Source: Kocuria massiliensis
GTDB lineage: Bacteria; Actinomycetota; Actinomycetes; Actinomycetales; Micrococcaceae
Reading direction: 5' to 3'
NCBI RefSeq assembly: GCF_900169715.1
Contig: NZ_LT835159.1
Location: forward strand, 124,001-188,000
DNA: 64,000 nt
Under the pieces are notes generated by a model that saw nothing but the letters and a program-made list of their open reading frames with translations, did not search any database and was not told where the DNA came from. Below, one piece after another: positions 62,646-64,000 of this stretch (positions are counted from its first letter, which is position 1; each line of letters opens with the position of its first letter). Both the position numbers and the translations under genes were made by a program.

Positions 62646-63101
62646 ATGGCACATGAAAACAAGGCACCGCAGAACAGCAGCGTTGGCGAATCGGTAAGCC
62701 CCCTGCAGACCAGCAAGGGCAATACGACCATCAACGACACCGTCGTCCAGAAGCTCGCCGGCATTGCCGCCCGCGAGGTTCCCGGCGTTTACTCCATGGG
62801 CAACGCCGCACGCCGCGCCTTCGACTCGCTCTCGGAGCGCATCCCGGGATCGCAGACCAACGTCGCCGGCGGCGTCTCCGTGGAAAAGGGAGAAAAGCAG
62901 GCGGCCGTTGATCTCAGCATCGTCATCGAATACGGCACGTCCGTCGTCGAGATCGCGAACAGCATCCGCCGCAACGTGATCCGCACGGTTGAGCAGGCCA
63001 CCGGCCTGGACGTCATCGAGGTCAACATCGACGTCACCGACGTCCACCTGCCCAACGACGACAACCAGAACGAAGAGTCGAACGACCGCGAGCTTCAGTA
63101 A
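62646..63101 (+). CDS. Asp23/Gls24-family envelope stress protein
   Basis: 151 aa. The canonical Asp23 core is TTINDTVVQKLAGIAAREVPGVYSMG ... VSVEKGEKQAAVDLSIVIEYGTSVVEIANSIRRNVIRTVEQATGLDVIEVNIDVTDVHLP. Asp23 proteins are abundant cytoplasmic proteins that attach to the membrane through an anchor protein and respond to alkaline or envelope stress. ATG 62646 has AAGGGAG upstream. First gene of the rightward operon. Confidence 0.93.
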   Translation: MAHENKAPQNSSVGESVSPLQTSKGNTTINDTVVQKLAGIAAREVPGVYSMGNAARRAFDSLSERIPGSQTNVAGGVSVEKGEKQAAVDLSIVIEYGTSVVEIANSIRRNVIRTVEQATGLDVIEVNIDVTDVHLPNDDNQNEESNDRELQ

Positions 63102-63167
63102 TTGAGTAGGGGCCGGCGCACTGTGCCGGCCCCACCCCTCAAATTTTTCTCTGGGAAGGGACACAGC

Positions 63168-63350
63168 ATGAAACCGAGTCACTTAGGACTCATCGTCGGT
63201 CTGGCGTTGGGCGCCATCGCGTTCTTCGGAGGATTCCTCGCATTCCTCACCGCCGTCGTCTTTGCCGTGATCGGTGGCGCCGTCGGCCTGATCCTGGAAG
63301 GACGGCTGGACCTGCGCTCCTTGATGGGCCGCGGTTCTGACAGGAGGTGA
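63168..63350 (+). CDS. DUF2273-type small membrane protein
   Basis: 60 aa from ATG 63168 (GGAAGGGACACAGC). It is almost entirely one hydrophobic hairpin (GLIVGLALGAIAFFGGFLAFLTAVVFAVIGGAVGLILEGRLDL), matching the DUF2273 proteins that accompany asp23 genes. Its stop overlaps the upstream alternative start of the next gene. Confidence 0.82.
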   Translation: MKPSHLGLIVGLALGAIAFFGGFLAFLTAVVFAVIGGAVGLILEGRLDLRSLMGRGSDRR

Positions 63351-63352
63351 CC

Positions 63353-63772
63353 ATGTCTACCAGTGCGCCAGAGCAGGGCACTTCTCCCTCCGGGGTTTCC
63401 GGGTCACGTGAATCGGAGGGGGAGCGAGGTCGCCTCGTCGTGGCCGACCGCGTGGTCGAGAAGATCGCGGCGCAGTGCGCTTCAGAATTCTCGAGCGTCG
63501 GTGGTCGAGGGGGAGGGTTCCTCGGCATGGGTGGCCACGCCGATCTCGATTCTCGCCCCAACGTCAAGGTGGAACTCACGGGGTCGATCGCTGTGCTCAG
63601 CGTCGAACTCGGCATTGAATATCCCCTCCCGTTGGAGGAGACGACCGAGCAGGTCCGTGAGGCCCTCGTGCGCACCGTGTCCCGCCTAGCCGGCGTCGAG
63701 GTGCGACAGGTGGATATTCGAGTTAAGTACCTCGTGCCTCAGCATCATCAAAGCGAAAGGGTTCTGCTGTGA
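63353..63772 (+). CDS. Asp23-family protein
   Basis: 139 aa from ATG 63353, AGGAGG seven bases before. After an acidic, flexible N-terminus, VVADRVVEKIAAQCASEFSSVGGRGGGF ... VKVELTGSIAVLSVELGIEYPLPLEETTEQVREALVRTVSRLAGVEVRQVDIRVKYL follows the Asp23 fold. Its stop overlaps the GTG of the next gene. Confidence 0.85.
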   Translation: MSTSAPEQGTSPSGVSGSRESEGERGRLVVADRVVEKIAAQCASEFSSVGGRGGGFLGMGGHADLDSRPNVKVELTGSIAVLSVELGIEYPLPLEETTEQVREALVRTVSRLAGVEVRQVDIRVKYLVPQHHQSERVLL

Positions 63773-64000
63773 AATCACTGCGACGGCGCCCCTTGCGCGC
63801 CACCCCGTCAATTGTGGTTGCGCTCGTGATCCTTGCGGTCGGAATACTGCTGACCATCGCGGGTATCCAGAAGCTCTCCACTGGCCAGTGGTGGCCCCAA
63901 CTGACCGACGCGGCCAACTCCGCTTCTTCGGCGGCATGGAACTCCAGCTGGGGGTGGGGTGTGGCGATAGTTTCCGCCGTCTTGGGCGTGATCCTGTTGC
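63769..64000 (+). CDS. DUF6286/AmaP-like membrane anchor of the Asp23 system, cut by window edge
   Basis: GTG 63769 overlaps the preceding stop (GTGA). The 77 visible residues start with a basic stretch (KSLRRRPLRATPS), a hydrophobic helix (IVVALVILAVGILLTIAGI), a Trp-rich loop and the beginning of a second helix. Position and topology match the membrane-anchor protein found in asp23 operons. The C-terminal part lies outside the window. Confidence 0.7.
   Translation, partial: MKSLRRRPLRATPSIVVALVILAVGILLTIAGIQKLSTGQWWPQLTDAANSASSAAWNSSWGWGVAIVSAVLGVILL

Noticed and set aside
1-64000. CRISPR arrays, rRNA, complete tRNA genes, prophage
   Set aside because: No regularly spaced short repeats, no rRNA-like blocks, no foldable tRNA and no phage structural genes were found on reading both strands.

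Overview
The window is a high-GC chromosomal segment from an actinobacterium, most likely of the Micrococcaceae (Arthrobacter/Kocuria/Rothia-like). The evidence is GTG and TTG starts, strong AGGAGG-type ribosome sites, a BioQ-type biotin operator, LGFP repeats, a CE1758/CE1759-type luciferase-like pair, and an actinobacterial asp23/DUF2273 locus. I found no rRNA, convincing tRNA or CRISPR array. Assignments come from reading translated motifs, not from database searches.

Layout. 1-9.5 kb: the end of a galactokinase gene, a TetR and a DJ-1/PfpI gene divergent from bioB with a BioQ-type palindrome between them, a CPA1 Na+/H+ antiporter broken by a 26-bp tandem duplication, a MarR regulator, a NarL-type two-component pair and a PHB-depolymerase-like hydrolase. 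9.6-15.7 kb: a LysE exporter, then four consecutive secreted glycoside hydrolases (GH46, GH26, GH18, GH30) that together look like a cassette for attacking fungal or other chitin/chitosan/glucan walls. 15.7-28 kb: a flavin monooxygenase/FMN reductase pair, several TetR regulators with visible operators beside their targets, a glutaminase-STAS fusion, a DHA2 drug exporter, a lipoprotein, a TauE/SafE exporter, a HAD phosphatase and a thioesterase. 28-41 kb: a subtilase with seven C-terminal LGFP-like repeats, a glycosyltransferase, an orphan LicT-type antiterminator, a solitary DUF262/DUF1524 (GmrSD-like) putative defence protein, a sugar transporter and a group of small membrane proteins.

41-49 kb: the histidine-utilisation operon hutUIGH, divergent from its GntR-family regulator hutC. 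An intact-looking ISL3 element with 30-bp inverted ends and a perfect 8-bp target duplication has cut off the last 24 codons of hutC; these survive on the far side of the element. This is a direct sequence-level case of a recently disrupted catabolic repressor.

49-61 kb: a lower-GC accessory island. Its core is a divergent IclR-controlled catabolic cluster: a TIM-barrel isomerase, a Gfo/Idh dehydrogenase, an IolD-like ThDP enzyme, an aldehyde dehydrogenase, an IlvD/Edd sugar-acid dehydratase and an MFS importer. The combination mixes inositol-type (IolG/IolD/IolE-like) and oxidative sugar-acid (Weimberg-like) steps and fits no standard pathway I know. It is the best candidate here for an undescribed system. 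The island ends in decayed DNA: an OPT transporter pseudogene and a broken Doc-type toxin gene behind a small putative antitoxin.

61-64 kb: an envelope-stress type locus. An ECF sigma factor is translationally coupled to an unusual protein that joins a zinc anti-sigma motif to an Asp23-like domain, then to another Asp23-like protein. Divergent from these is asp23, DUF2273, a further Asp23 gene and a membrane-anchor gene running off the end. A TGACG-N15-CGTCA inverted repeat in the divergent region could act as an ECF promoter in both directions.
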